A DNA stretch of 64,000 nt. It comes from Thermotomaculum hydrothermale (GTDB lineage: Bacteria > Acidobacteriota > Holophagae > Thermotomaculales > Thermotomaculaceae). The stretch covers positions 927,471 through 991,470 of the forward strand of contig NZ_AP017470.1 of NCBI RefSeq assembly GCF_016592575.1, written 5' to 3'. The notes beneath the pieces are model-generated. The model did no database searches. It saw nothing but the letters and a program-made list of their open reading frames with translations, and had not been told where the DNA came from. Each line of letters begins with the position of its first letter. Within the stretch, counting starts at the first letter, position 1. The position numbers and the translations under genes were made by a program. Shown one piece after another: positions 35,226 to 45,527 of the stretch.

Positions 35226-38200
35226 TTATTTTTTGGATATTCTCTCAATATTCGGGACAGGCATATTCACGGAGGTTGTTGGGTCTATATACTTCTTTAT
35301 GTTTCCACCTGCCTGAAAATACCTGCCTAAAAATTCCTGATAGTATTGATTTGCTATATTAGCATTGTGAATTATAAGAACATTTTCATCATTTGAATCG
35401 TTTCCATTTGCACTCCAATTTAGGGAGCCTGTAATAACGATAGGGTCACTATCAGTATTAACATCAAGAATCATATATTTGTGGTGCATCATGGTATCTT
35501 CGTTGTCTTTATAGACAGGTGCCGGATTTGCCCACCGAATGTTTGGATTGTTATCGCTTGTCTTTGATGCTGTTCTTCCTGTCATATCCACTGATGCCGA
35601 CCACCATTGATTCCAGTATAGATGTTCAAAAACGCCTGCAATGTCAAAGCCTGTTAATGTGCCAACCATGTCATCATAGGAGCCTTCGTATTTATATTTT
35701 AGCTCATCACACATAGTCTGGTCAGACCAGGCAAAAATACAAAAGTAAGCATTATAATCAGCATCATTTGCAATTGTATCCTGTAACTTTGAGAGAGGAT
35801 TATCGCCAGGGGCAAAGTAAACCTCAACAGTTGTCCCGTTTAGATTAAACAGATGCCTTGTATTATCTGTTTTTCTTCCGTGAAAGTTTGAATTATCAGG
35901 GTCAGGAATTTGGGTGCTGCTGCCCCACATTTCCTCAAATTCAAGTGTATATGCTTGGGCAATTCCAGTTGAATAAAGCTCGACTGCATTATTTGTGTTT
36001 CCACCTAAAATCCCTGAATTCATGTTATTTTCTGAGCCGTACAACCCATTTATTGTAAAATTCCATGAACCAGTCCATACCCATTTCTCATCAACAATAA
36101 CAAATTTGTTGTGCATTTGGTCTCCTGGTGAGTAATAATTTCCGTTTGATTTCTTTTCTCCTTCACACAACATATATCCAGTTCTATCTTTAGTTCCAAC
36201 GGTTACAGTTACATAAGGAAATCCGTCAGGATTTGCCGGTAATCCATACTGCTGTCTTTTTGAGCTATCTTCAACTGCAAATATTGGAGAATCTGAGAAA
36301 ACCGGGATATCATCTGAAGTGCCTACAACACCGTCAGCACCTCTTATCAATTTTTCAATACTTATGCAGTGTAAATCGTAGGTTCTGCTTTCTCCAGGGA
36401 GATAATCCTTTGAATCTGCAATAACCCTGACATTAACTCCTCTTACCTTTGCCTGAATTATTGCATCTACAAGTGCAGGTAAATCTATATCGTATGTAGC
36501 TATATCGAGGGAATATTGAGCCTGATTTATTCTTTTTATTAACCTGTTTTCAAGATTTACATGCTGATTTAAAACATTTCCTGTAGAAGCAACTGTAGCC
36601 ACCCCTCCTTTATTAAAGTAAACATTAATAGCCCCTAACTCTTCGCTAACATTATTTAATTCTTCCGGTGCACCTTCATCAACAAGCCCATCATGATCGT
36701 TATCTAAAAAGTCTGAAAGAGAGCCAATTGATTCTTGAGATTCAGGAGCAGGGTCTTCAGTTAAATATATGTCTGGGATAGAATCCCATGCCTTTTCAAA
36801 ATCCTGTTCAAATTGTCTTGCAAGGTAAGCATTTTCTATGTAAAGAGTGTTTTCATCATTTGACCAATTGCCTGAGCCTGTCCAGTTTTGGGAGCCCATC
36901 ACCACCACTTTATTATCCACACACATTGCCTTAAAATGCTCTTTACCTCCCCAATTTTCAACCTTAACCTGAATTCCTGCATCTCTAAGCCTATTATGCT
37001 GACTGTATTCACTTTCAGCGCCAGTGGCGTCAAGGATAACTCTAATCTGTACTCCCCTGTTTTTTGCATCAATAAGAGCATCTGCGATTGCTGTGTCAGT
37101 AAAAAAGAAAATTCTTATGTCAATTGTTTTAGTTGAATGATTTATTGCTTTTATTATTGCATTATCTCTTGCATTGTCAGTTGGAGCAAAATAACATTCA
37201 ACAACAGAGTTATCATCCATTACAAATCTGTGAGGAGTATTGTCTGTCTTCGAATCATGAAAAGCTCCATTAAACATTTCAAAAAATTCTGTTTCATATG
37301 CATTTGCAAGGTCACTGTTGTGAATAAGAACGGAAAAGTTTGAGTTATACTCTGTATCAATTCCAGTTAAAGATATATTTGTTGATCCTGTCCATACATA
37401 CTCTCCATCAACAACAAAGAATTTGTTGTGCATTGTTCTGTCATCGAAATCTGCGACAATACTTCCCTGGGGAAGAGCATTGATTAAAGTCTGTGTGTCA
37501 GGGTAGGGGAACCATCCATCAGCGTAACAATCAACAACTCCTTTTACATCGACTCCTCTGTCAATTGCATTTTTTAAAGCCTGTAATACAGTTGGGCAGG
37601 ATGAATAACCATATATAGCAAAATAAATACTTGTATGTGCTGAATTTAAGAGATTAACAAGTACTCTTTCCATATCTTTTGGGCCATAAGAGGGCATTGT
37701 AGTTTCAAGGTGATTAGATAAGTATGCTGAAAGCCAATCAGGTTTAACAAGACTTGAGCTTTGCTGTGAATTTGTTGGAGTTCCTAACCCAACAGCGTAC
37801 TCTTCTGTGGATGTTTCCCATGCATTTGGATCTGTGCCTTCAATTGAAAAATCCTTTCTATACATTGTTGCTTTTGATGTTGAGTCCCCTGCATACCATT
37901 TATCAACATAATCAGAAACATTGCCTGCATTGTCTTTTAAGTAAAGCTTTTCTCCCCCGTTTTCCAGTGCACCTGTGTAAATTAAATCAGCAGCTACATC
38001 AGGGACGGAAGTATCGTCTGTTCTTTCTAAAAGGAAATAGCCGTGAGCTTTTATTACGCCGCTTAAAACTATATGGGGGGTGCCGTCTTCAGCCTCAATA
38101 AGCCAGTTAGTTAAATCAATATCGTTGTCAGAATTATTATACAACTCAATCCATTCATCATAAGTTGAATGCTGAGTCCCCATCCATGCAATTTCGCTAA

Positions 38201-38276
38201 ACTTTACCTGTGAAAAAACAGAAAAAGAGCAGCAAAACACAATTAAAAAAATAAAACTAATTTTTCTTGTAGCCAT
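35226..38276 (-). CDS. Secreted protein with lamin-tail domain and four phospholipase D (HKD) motifs
   Basis: 1016 residues. A signal peptide (about 1-22) is followed by a lamin-tail-like domain (about 24-130: FSEIAWMG, DEWIELYNNSDNDIDLTNWLIE). Four HxKx4D motifs with following GSxN are visible: HNKFFVVD at 283, HFKAMCVD at 447, HNKFVIVD at 722 and HHKYMILD at about 931. Two motifs normally make one active site, so this looks like two fused PLD units. Between them lies DNDHDGLVDEG (about 525), a calcium-loop-like stretch. Substrates could be phospholipids or nucleic acids. The 3' end may be frameshifted: one extra base in the A6 run would add about 11 residues. It is alone on its strand. Confidence 0.88.
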   Translation of the reverse strand: MATRKISFIFLIVFCCSFSVFSQVKFSEIAWMGTQHSTYDEWIELYNNSDNDIDLTNWLIEAEDGTPHIVLSGVIKAHGYFLLERTDDTSVPDVAADLIYTGALENGGEKLYLKDNAGNVSDYVDKWYAGDSTSKATMYRKDFSIEGTDPNAWETSTEEYAVGLGTPTNSQQSSSLVKPDWLSAYLSNHLETTMPSYGPKDMERVLVNLLNSAHTSIYFAIYGYSSCPTVLQALKNAIDRGVDVKGVVDCYADGWFPYPDTQTLINALPQGSIVADFDDRTMHNKFFVVDGEYVWTGSTNISLTGIDTEYNSNFSVLIHNSDLANAYETEFFEMFNGAFHDSKTDNTPHRFVMDDNSVVECYFAPTDNARDNAIIKAINHSTKTIDIRIFFFTDTAIADALIDAKNRGVQIRVILDATGAESEYSQHNRLRDAGIQVKVENWGGKEHFKAMCVDNKVVVMGSQNWTGSGNWSNDENTLYIENAYLARQFEQDFEKAWDSIPDIYLTEDPAPESQESIGSLSDFLDNDHDGLVDEGAPEELNNVSEELGAINVYFNKGGVATVASTGNVLNQHVNLENRLIKRINQAQYSLDIATYDIDLPALVDAIIQAKVRGVNVRVIADSKDYLPGESRTYDLHCISIEKLIRGADGVVGTSDDIPVFSDSPIFAVEDSSKRQQYGLPANPDGFPYVTVTVGTKDRTGYMLCEGEKKSNGNYYSPGDQMHNKFVIVDEKWVWTGSWNFTINGLYGSENNMNSGILGGNTNNAVELYSTGIAQAYTLEFEEMWGSSTQIPDPDNSNFHGRKTDNTRHLFNLNGTTVEVYFAPGDNPLSKLQDTIANDADYNAYFCIFAWSDQTMCDELKYKYEGSYDDMVGTLTGFDIAGVFEHLYWNQWWSASVDMTGRTASKTSDNNPNIRWANPAPVYKDNEDTMMHHKYMILDVNTDSDPIVITGSLNWSANGNDSNDENVLIIHNANIANQYYQEFLGRYFQAGGNIKKYIDPTTSVNMPVPNIERISKK

Positions 38277-38438
38277 ATTTCCCTTCCCCTTTTTAATTTC
38301 CCTGATTATTATTGTATCTTAAATTCCCTGAGATTAAGTTAATTTTTTGTTAAACTTTAAAAAAAATTTAAAAATATAAATTCAATTGTCTTTTTTTGTT
38401 AAAATAAGAATGCGAGAAGATTAGGAGGAGGAATTATT

Positions 38439-41400
38439 ATGTCTGATTACAAGGTTATTAAACAGTCAATTGACGGCAATACTGCCGCTGCGCGCGTGGC
38501 ACACGCAATGAGCGAGGTAATAGCGATATATCCAATAACACCATCTTCGCCAATGGGAGAACTTGCTGATGTATTATCTGTAAAAGGGGAAAAGAATATT
38601 TTTGGGCAGATACCAAGAGTTTATGAAATGCAGTCTGAAGGTGGCGCATCAGGTGCTGTCCACGGGGCTGCAGCAGCAGGTTCTCTAACCACAACATTTA
38701 CCGCATCTCAGGGCTTGTTGTTAATGATACCTAATATGTTTAAATTGGCTGGAGAGTTAACCCCAACAGTGTTTCACATTGCAGCAAGATCAGTTGCAAC
38801 TCATGCACTTTCAATTTTTGGTGATCATTCAGATGTAATGGCAACAAGGCAAACAGGGTTTGCAATGATCGCTTCTGCTAACCAGCAGGAGATTCAGGAT
38901 TTAGCTACAATTGCACATGCTGCAACAATTGAAGCAAAAGTTCCAATTCTTCATTTCTTTGATGGGTTCAGAACCTCTCACGAAATAAGAAAGGTTGAGC
39001 TTGTTCCCAAAGAAGTAATGAAAGAAATGATTGAAATGAAATATGTTTACGAAATGAGGAAGAGAGCGCTCAACCCTGATTACCCAACATTGAGGGGAAC
39101 AGCAGAAAATCCTGATATTTTCTTCCAGAACAGGGAAGCACAGAATCCATACTATGACAGATTCCCTGAAGTTTTTGATAAGTATGCTGAAAAATTCGCA
39201 AAACTAACAGGAAGAAAATACAATGCATTTGATTATGTTGGAGATGAAAATGCTGAAGTTGTTGTTGTAATTATGGGTTCAGGTTCAGATGTTGCCCACG
39301 AGACAGTGGAAAAATTAAACACAATGGGATATAAGACAGGCGTTGTAAAAGTTAGATTATACAGGCCTTTTGATAGGGAAAGATTCTTTAAGGCAATGCC
39401 AAAATCTGTTAAAAAGGTCATTGTTCTTGATAGAACAAAAGAGCACGGTGCCCCCGGTGAGCCTTTATATCTTGATGTTGTTGCTGCTTTTGACAGACAG
39501 TTAGAATTAGGTTTAATTGACAGCAAGCCTTTAATAGTAGGCGGGATTTATGGTCTTTCCTCAAAAGAATTTACTCCAGCAATGCTTAAAGGTGCTATTG
39601 ACCATGTTATAAATAATCCTGTAGAAAAAATAATTCATAGATTTACTCTTGGAATTGAAGACGATGTAACCCATAAGTCTATTCCTTACGATGAAAACTT
39701 TGATGCAGAAAACCCAAAGGTTAGAAGGGCAAAGATATTTGGCTTTGGTTCAGATGGAACAGTTGGCGCATCAAAGAATTCTATTAAAATTATTGGTGAT
39801 GTTGCAGGTAAGGAAGCACAGGGGTACTTTGTTTACGACTCCAAGAAAGCTGGTGGAATCACTGTTTCTCATTTAAGATTCTCCGATGAAAAAATACTTT
39901 CCCCATACCTTATTACCAAGCCAGACTTTGTTGGAATAAACAAAATGGAGTATATAGGTACTCTTGATGTTTTAAAGGGGATTCAGGAAGGGGGAACAGT
40001 ATTAATTAACACCCATGTTGAGCCTGAAAAGGTAATCTCTCTCTTCCCGAAAAAGGATATTGAAACAATAATTAATAAAAAGCTTAAGGTTTACTGCATT
40101 GATGCATACAAGATAGCTTATGACATTGGTTTAGGGGAAAGAATTAACATTATTATGCAAACTGGATTTTTCAAACTTACAGGAATACTTCCAGAAGAAG
40201 TTTTCACAAGAGAGATTGAAAATGCAATAAGCAAAACCTATGCTAAAAAAGGTGAAAAAGTTGTCAATATGAATATTGAGGCAATGAGAAGGGCTTTGAA
40301 AGAGATTAAAGAAGTTCCAGTTCCTTCAAGCGTGACAGAACATACTGAAAAGCCATGGACAGTTGAAGTACTGCCTCAGGATAAAGAAATAAAGGATTTT
40401 ATTGAAAGTGTTGTGGTGCCTGTTATGCACTCTGAAGGGGATACAATCCCTGTTTCTAAAATTCCTGTTGACGGCGTATTCCCAACAGGCACAACAAAAT
40501 ATGAAAAAAGGTCTGTTGCTGTTAGGGTTCCAAAATGGAATTTTGAAAACTGTATCCAGTGTTCTCAGTGTGCTTTTGCATGCCCGCATGCAGCAATCAG
40601 GGCCGCGGTTTTTGACAAGGATAACATCCAATTACCTGAAGAAGAATTCCCAACAATTAAGTTCAATCACAAGGATAACAAAGACGGTAAGTATGTATAT
40701 AGAATTCAGGTTTTCCCTGATGATTGTACAGGCTGCGGAGTTTGCGTAACCGTTTGCCCGGGTAAGAAAGGAAACAAAGCTCTTGAGCTTGTTCCAAAGT
40801 ATGAAGTGCTTGAACCTTTAAGAAAAAGCCTTGACGAATATTTAAGAGCGCCAAAAGAGACTAAATTTGCAAGCAAAGCCTCTGTTAGAACAGTTGAGTT
40901 GAATGAGCCTTTATTTGAGTTTTCAGGTGCATGCCCTGGTTGTGGAGAAACCCCATACATAACACTTATGACTCTCTTACAGGGTGACAGGGTAATTCAG
41001 GCAAATGCAACTGGATGCTCTTCAATTTACGGCGGTACAGCCCCAACAATTCCTTACTGCAAAAATGATAGGGGAGAGGGCCCGGCATGGGGTAACTCAC
41101 TCTTTGAAGACAACGCAGAATACGGTTTGGGAATGAGGCTTGCTGTTGACCAATTAACAAAGCATGCCTTTGAATTGAGAAAGCAGTTGCTTGAAAAGGA
41201 TGGAGTAAACGAAGATGTTAAAAAACTCCTTCTTGAAGTTGAAGATATTGATGAGCAGAGGGCAAATGATAATGCTTTCTATAAAACAAGGGATGCTGTT
41301 GATAAATTAAAGGAATTGCTAAAAGATTATCCAGCAGGAAGTCTTGAAAATGAGCTTTACGAACACCTTTCATACCTGAAATATAAAGCTGTATGGATTG

Positions 41401-42047
41401 TTGGTGGTGACGGATGGGCTTACGATATTGGTTATGGCGGATTAGACCATGTAACAGCTTCTGGAATGGATGTAAATATCCTCGTTCTTGATACAGAGGT
41501 CTACTCTAACACAGGTGGACAGAGGTCTAAAGCAACGCCTATGGGTGGTATGGCAAAGTTCGCGATGGGCGGAAAAGAAACAGAGAAAAAGGACTTAGGC
41601 CTTATCTCAATGTCTTACAGAAATGTTTATGTTGGCTCAATTGCTTTTGGTGCAAGCATGACTCAAACTTTAAAGGCAATGAAAGAAGCGGCATCCTATC
41701 CAGGACCATCGTTGCTTGTTGCTTATTCCAACTGCATTGAGCATGGAATAAATATGGCTCAGGGACCTGAAGAGGCTAAACTTGCTGTTGAAACAGGTTA
41801 CTGGCTGCTTTACAGGTTTGACCCGAGAAGGTTGAAGGAGAAAAAGAACCCATTGCAGCTTGATTCAAAAGAGCCTTCAAGGCCTTTAAGAGACTTTTAC
41901 GAATCACAAAGAAGGTTTAAGTATTTGCTTGAAACTCAGCCTGAAATTGCTGAAAAGTATCTTGAAGAGGCAAGCAAGTGGGTAATAAACAGATATAGAT
42001 ACTACAAGAAACTTTCAGAACTCTCTTTTGAAGACTGGGAAGTATAA
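38439..42047 (+). CDS. nifJ: Pyruvate:ferredoxin (flavodoxin) oxidoreductase
   Basis: 1202 residues, the single-chain PFOR form with all domains fused. Features include the N-terminal YPITPSSPMGE pyruvate/TPP domain, the gamma domain (GFGSDGTVGASKNSIKII), and two 4Fe-4S clusters in CIQCSQCAFACPH and CTGCGVCVTVCPG. The TPP-binding part has CPGCGETPY, GDGWAYDIGYGGLDHV and LDTEVYSNTGGQRSK, with SNCIEHG near the end. It converts pyruvate and CoA to acetyl-CoA and CO2, giving electrons to ferredoxin, and indicates anaerobic metabolism. It has a strong AGGAGGAGG ribosome-binding site and its own terminator, so it is monocistronic. Confidence 0.97.
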   Translation: MSDYKVIKQSIDGNTAAARVAHAMSEVIAIYPITPSSPMGELADVLSVKGEKNIFGQIPRVYEMQSEGGASGAVHGAAAAGSLTTTFTASQGLLLMIPNMFKLAGELTPTVFHIAARSVATHALSIFGDHSDVMATRQTGFAMIASANQQEIQDLATIAHAATIEAKVPILHFFDGFRTSHEIRKVELVPKEVMKEMIEMKYVYEMRKRALNPDYPTLRGTAENPDIFFQNREAQNPYYDRFPEVFDKYAEKFAKLTGRKYNAFDYVGDENAEVVVVIMGSGSDVAHETVEKLNTMGYKTGVVKVRLYRPFDRERFFKAMPKSVKKVIVLDRTKEHGAPGEPLYLDVVAAFDRQLELGLIDSKPLIVGGIYGLSSKEFTPAMLKGAIDHVINNPVEKIIHRFTLGIEDDVTHKSIPYDENFDAENPKVRRAKIFGFGSDGTVGASKNSIKIIGDVAGKEAQGYFVYDSKKAGGITVSHLRFSDEKILSPYLITKPDFVGINKMEYIGTLDVLKGIQEGGTVLINTHVEPEKVISLFPKKDIETIINKKLKVYCIDAYKIAYDIGLGERINIIMQTGFFKLTGILPEEVFTREIENAISKTYAKKGEKVVNMNIEAMRRALKEIKEVPVPSSVTEHTEKPWTVEVLPQDKEIKDFIESVVVPVMHSEGDTIPVSKIPVDGVFPTGTTKYEKRSVAVRVPKWNFENCIQCSQCAFACPHAAIRAAVFDKDNIQLPEEEFPTIKFNHKDNKDGKYVYRIQVFPDDCTGCGVCVTVCPGKKGNKALELVPKYEVLEPLRKSLDEYLRAPKETKFASKASVRTVELNEPLFEFSGACPGCGETPYITLMTLLQGDRVIQANATGCSSIYGGTAPTIPYCKNDRGEGPAWGNSLFEDNAEYGLGMRLAVDQLTKHAFELRKQLLEKDGVNEDVKKLLLEVEDIDEQRANDNAFYKTRDAVDKLKELLKDYPAGSLENELYEHLSYLKYKAVWIVGGDGWAYDIGYGGLDHVTASGMDVNILVLDTEVYSNTGGQRSKATPMGGMAKFAMGGKETEKKDLGLISMSYRNVYVGSIAFGASMTQTLKAMKEAASYPGPSLLVAYSNCIEHGINMAQGPEEAKLAVETGYWLLYRFDPRRLKEKKNPLQLDSKEPSRPLRDFYESQRRFKYLLETQPEIAEKYLEEASKWVINRYRYYKKLSELSFEDWEV

Positions 42048-42064
42048 TAATTTTATAAAAATTT

Positions 42065-42092
42065 AAGCCCCGATTTTTTCGGGGCTTTTTTA
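42065..42092 (+). terminator. Rho-independent terminator after PFOR
   Basis: Stem AAGCCCCGA (42065-42073) with TCGGGGCTT (42079-42087), 5-base T loop, then TTTTA tail. The stem is nearly identical to the terminator at 35081. Confidence 0.92.
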
Positions 42093-42161
42093 TTTTTTTA
42101 TAACCTTTTTTTATTTTTTTCGTAAAAAAAATGTTAACAAATTATTTGAGGAGATTAAATC

Positions 42162-45100
42162 ATGAAAAAATTTATTAATGTAATTGCGCTTGTTTTTTTT
42201 GCTTTTAGCGGGTTTTCTGCAAATTACTTAAAACTTGCAAAAACCCCTGATGCGGGAATTAACAAACTTGTTTTTGTTTATCAGGATGATTTATTTGTAT
42301 CAAACCTTGACGGTACAAATGTAAGAAGATTGGTTAAGGCTGTTGGTCCTGAGTCATTTCCAAAATTTTCACCTGATGGTAAGTGGATAGCATTTACATC
42401 CTATTACAATGGTAACAGAAATGTTTATGTTATTCCTTCAGAAGGTGGAGAAATTCACCAAATTACATTTGAACCTGAAGGGGCTCAAATGCTTGAATGG
42501 AGTAATGACGGAAAGTATATTTACTATTTAACCACAAGGGGCTGTTTTTCAAGATTTTTCAGAAAAATCTATAAAATCAGGGTTAAAGATGGAAAACCTG
42601 TTGGAATAGGACAGGAGTTTCCCGTTGATATGGCTTCAACCTTATGCTTTAACGATAAGGGAGACGCATACACATTAAACAGGCATTCTCTTTACTTCTG
42701 GTGGTGGAAGAGGTATAAGGGAAGCGCAAATACAGATGTTTGGGTTTACAACAAAAAAACAAAGAAAATCGAAAATATCACAAAAACAAAGTTTAATGAA
42801 TCTTGGCCTATATGGGCTGGAGATTACATTTACTTTGTTTCTGAAAATAATAAAGGGATAGCAAATATTTTTAGAATAAACCTTAAAACAAAAAAGAGGG
42901 AGCAAGTAACATTCCACAAAGACTATGCTGCTCAGTGGCCGTCTCTATCTTCCGATAGAAAGTATATTGTTTACGAATGTGGGGCAGATTTATGGAAATT
43001 GAATCTCAAAACCTTAAAGTATGGAAAGATTAGCATTAAAGCAGATGTTGACTCAATTCTCCCAGAATATGAATTTGTAAATCCTTCAAACCTCATTACC
43101 ACTTTCTCAGTTTCACCAACAGGAAAAAGATTGGTTTTTTCAGCCAGGGGAGAAATATTTACAGCACCGAAAAAGAATGGAGAGATTAGACAGATAACAT
43201 TTAACAGTGGGGCAAGAGACGATGAGCCTGTATGGTCTCCTAAAAAAGACAAAATAGCATTTATCTCAGATAGAGACGGAGAAGAGAATGTTTATCTAAT
43301 AGACCAATTTGCAAAGACAGAACCTGTAAAATTGACCAATAGAAAATCAGGGTTTATAAGTGATTTAAGGTTTTCTCCCGATGGAAATTATTTAACATAT
43401 AAAACAAACGATTTTGCTTTTTACCTTTTTGATATAAATGCAAAGAAGGAAATTTTAATCTCAAAAACCAAGAGGGATTTTTCAAGGGAGTATGAATGGT
43501 CTCCAGACAGCAGGTGGATTGTCTACACAGAAACAATGCCTAATTATCACAGTGCAATATATGTCTACAATGTTGTTGAGAAGAAAAGTTACAAATTATA
43601 CTCATCTGTTTTCAACATTGCCAACCCTGTTTTTTCTGCCGATGGAAAGTACATTTACTTTATAACATCAAGGTATGGTGAAAATGCAAACATTGCAATG
43701 ATTATGCTTCAAAAGGAGAAGAAAAATCCACTGGAAAAAGAGTGGGATGAAGAGGTTGTAAAAAAAGAAAATAAAGAAGCAAAGAAAAAAGATAAGAAAA
43801 ATGAAAAGAAGGCAAAGGTTGAAAAGAAAAAATCAAATAAGGTTAAGGTAAAAATTGACTTTGATGGAATTGAAAGAAGGGTTGAACTCCTTCCGTTAAA
43901 CGGGTACACAATCTGGGGAATTAGGCCTATAAAAGGCGGTTTATATGTTGCGTTTAAGCCTATAACAAAGGATTTAACAGTAAAGAGAAGCTCAAGGTGG
44001 AGTTTTGGATATAACCTGTATTTTTACAATGTAAAGGAAAATAAACTAACAGAGGTGGCAAAGGGAGTTCACGGCTTTGATATTTCAAACAACAATAAGT
44101 GGGTTGCAATTCTTTACACAAAATCCTATCAAATTGCAAGAGCAAAGGCAAAAGCAAGCCCAAAAGACAGAAAGTCATTTTCAACTCTTTCTATGAAATT
44201 AGACAGAAAGGCTGAATGGCATCAGATTTTTAGCGAATCCTGGAGAATGGTAAGGGATATGTTTTACGACAAAAATCTCCACGGCGTTGATTGGAACAAG
44301 ATGAGAAGAAAGTATGAAAAAATGGTTGACTATTGCCAGACGAGAAATGATTTAAACAGGATACTTGAAGAGCTTGTTGGTGAATTGAACGCATCCCATC
44401 AGGGAGCAAGGGGTGGAGATTTCAGGGAAAAACCAAAGAGAGTGGGAATAGGAAGTTTAGGTGCTGTTTTAGTACCTGACGGAAAATTCTATAAATTTGC
44501 AAAGATTTACAAAGGAAATCCCTATTACAAACAGTACAACTCACCCCTTGATAAACCATACATTAAGGTTAAAGAAGGGGATTACCTTATAAAAATTGAT
44601 AATCAAATTGTTAAAACAGACAGGGATTACAGGTGGTATTTAATTAACAAAGCAGGTAAATCGGTAACCCTTACAGTAAACAATAAACCATCTGAAAAGG
44701 GGGCATGGGATGTAAGGGTTAAACCTATTTCCTCTGAATACATGCTTAGATACCTAAACTGGGTTGAGAAAAACAGGGCTATTGTTGAGAAACAATCAAA
44801 CGGTGAAATAGGCTATATCCATCTTAATTATATGCTTGGGGATAACCTTGCGGTATTTTACGATTACATTCGCTATTACTTTGATAAAAAAGGACTTATT
44901 CTTGATGTAAGGTGGAATGGCGGTGGTGGAATAGACCCACAGTTGATTGATTACCTTGAAAGAAAACAGTATCAGGTAACAAGGCTTAGAAATGGAGAGG
45001 ATTTACCAAGACCTATGGATATTTTCAGAGGGAAAATAGTTGTTTTGTGCAACGAATTTTCATACTCAGATGCAGAAGTTTTCCCAAATGCCTTTAAGGT

Positions 45101-45392
45101 AAGAAAGTTAGGAAAACTTATAGGGGTTCCAACATTAGGCTTTGTTATTGCAGTTGATGAGTATCCGTTAATTGATGGCGGGCACATAAGAAAAACCTTT
45201 ATCGGAATATGGGATATTTATGGCCATCAATTGGAATCAAGGGGCGCTATTCCTGACATAATAGTTGAAAATGACCCAAATCAGTTTGAAAAAGGGTATG
45301 ATGCTCAGTTGCAAAAGGCCATTGAGGTATTAAAAAAAGAAATCAAATCAGAAAAATCGAAAAAGATAGATACTTCAATTAAGCCAAGATAA
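42162..45392 (+). CDS. Exported tricorn-type protease
   Basis: 1076 residues. A signal peptide (about 1-20) is followed by two beta-propellers (about 25-330 and 340-690), seen as repeated blades such as FSPDGKWIAFTS and WSPKKDKIAFISDRDGEENVY. A very Lys/Glu-rich insert lies at about 520-570. Then come the helical domain (WHQIFSESWRMVRDMFYDKNLHGVDW), a PDZ domain (about 760-860) and the S41-like core with FSYSDAEVFPNAF. The Ser-Asp pair there (Ser969-Asp970) matches the tricorn nucleophile region. It degrades peptides. Unlike the archaeal cytosolic enzyme it is predicted to be exported. It has its own terminator. Confidence 0.93.
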   Translation: MKKFINVIALVFFAFSGFSANYLKLAKTPDAGINKLVFVYQDDLFVSNLDGTNVRRLVKAVGPESFPKFSPDGKWIAFTSYYNGNRNVYVIPSEGGEIHQITFEPEGAQMLEWSNDGKYIYYLTTRGCFSRFFRKIYKIRVKDGKPVGIGQEFPVDMASTLCFNDKGDAYTLNRHSLYFWWWKRYKGSANTDVWVYNKKTKKIENITKTKFNESWPIWAGDYIYFVSENNKGIANIFRINLKTKKREQVTFHKDYAAQWPSLSSDRKYIVYECGADLWKLNLKTLKYGKISIKADVDSILPEYEFVNPSNLITTFSVSPTGKRLVFSARGEIFTAPKKNGEIRQITFNSGARDDEPVWSPKKDKIAFISDRDGEENVYLIDQFAKTEPVKLTNRKSGFISDLRFSPDGNYLTYKTNDFAFYLFDINAKKEILISKTKRDFSREYEWSPDSRWIVYTETMPNYHSAIYVYNVVEKKSYKLYSSVFNIANPVFSADGKYIYFITSRYGENANIAMIMLQKEKKNPLEKEWDEEVVKKENKEAKKKDKKNEKKAKVEKKKSNKVKVKIDFDGIERRVELLPLNGYTIWGIRPIKGGLYVAFKPITKDLTVKRSSRWSFGYNLYFYNVKENKLTEVAKGVHGFDISNNNKWVAILYTKSYQIARAKAKASPKDRKSFSTLSMKLDRKAEWHQIFSESWRMVRDMFYDKNLHGVDWNKMRRKYEKMVDYCQTRNDLNRILEELVGELNASHQGARGGDFREKPKRVGIGSLGAVLVPDGKFYKFAKIYKGNPYYKQYNSPLDKPYIKVKEGDYLIKIDNQIVKTDRDYRWYLINKAGKSVTLTVNNKPSEKGAWDVRVKPISSEYMLRYLNWVEKNRAIVEKQSNGEIGYIHLNYMLGDNLAVFYDYIRYYFDKKGLILDVRWNGGGGIDPQLIDYLERKQYQVTRLRNGEDLPRPMDIFRGKIVVLCNEFSYSDAEVFPNAFKVRKLGKLIGVPTLGFVIAVDEYPLIDGGHIRKTFIGIWDIYGHQLESRGAIPDIIVENDPNQFEKGYDAQLQKAIEVLKKEIKSEKSKKIDTSIKPR

Positions 45393-45416
45393 AGAATATT
45401 TAAATATTTTAACTTT

Positions 45417-45446
45417 AAGGAAGCCTTTACAGGCTTCCTTTTTTAT
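45417..45446 (+). terminator. Rho-independent terminator after the tricorn protease
   Basis: Stem AAGGAAGCC (45417-45425) with GGCTTCCTT (45432-45440), loop TTTACA, then TTTTATTTTT. Confidence 0.9.
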
Positions 45447-45527
45447 TTTTAAATATAACTTTATTAAAAACATTTTTTAAAGTAAAATTATTTTTGTTTG
45501 AATTAAAAAAAGATGGAGGAGTTAAAA

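Noticed and set aside
35519..38101. Several plus-strand ORFs opposite the PLD gene
   Set aside because: They are short, low-complexity shadows of a gene with clear motifs on the minus strand.
38300..38438. Promoter for PFOR
   Set aside because: The region is so AT-rich that many partial matches exist, and none has both a good -35 and a 16-18 base spacer.
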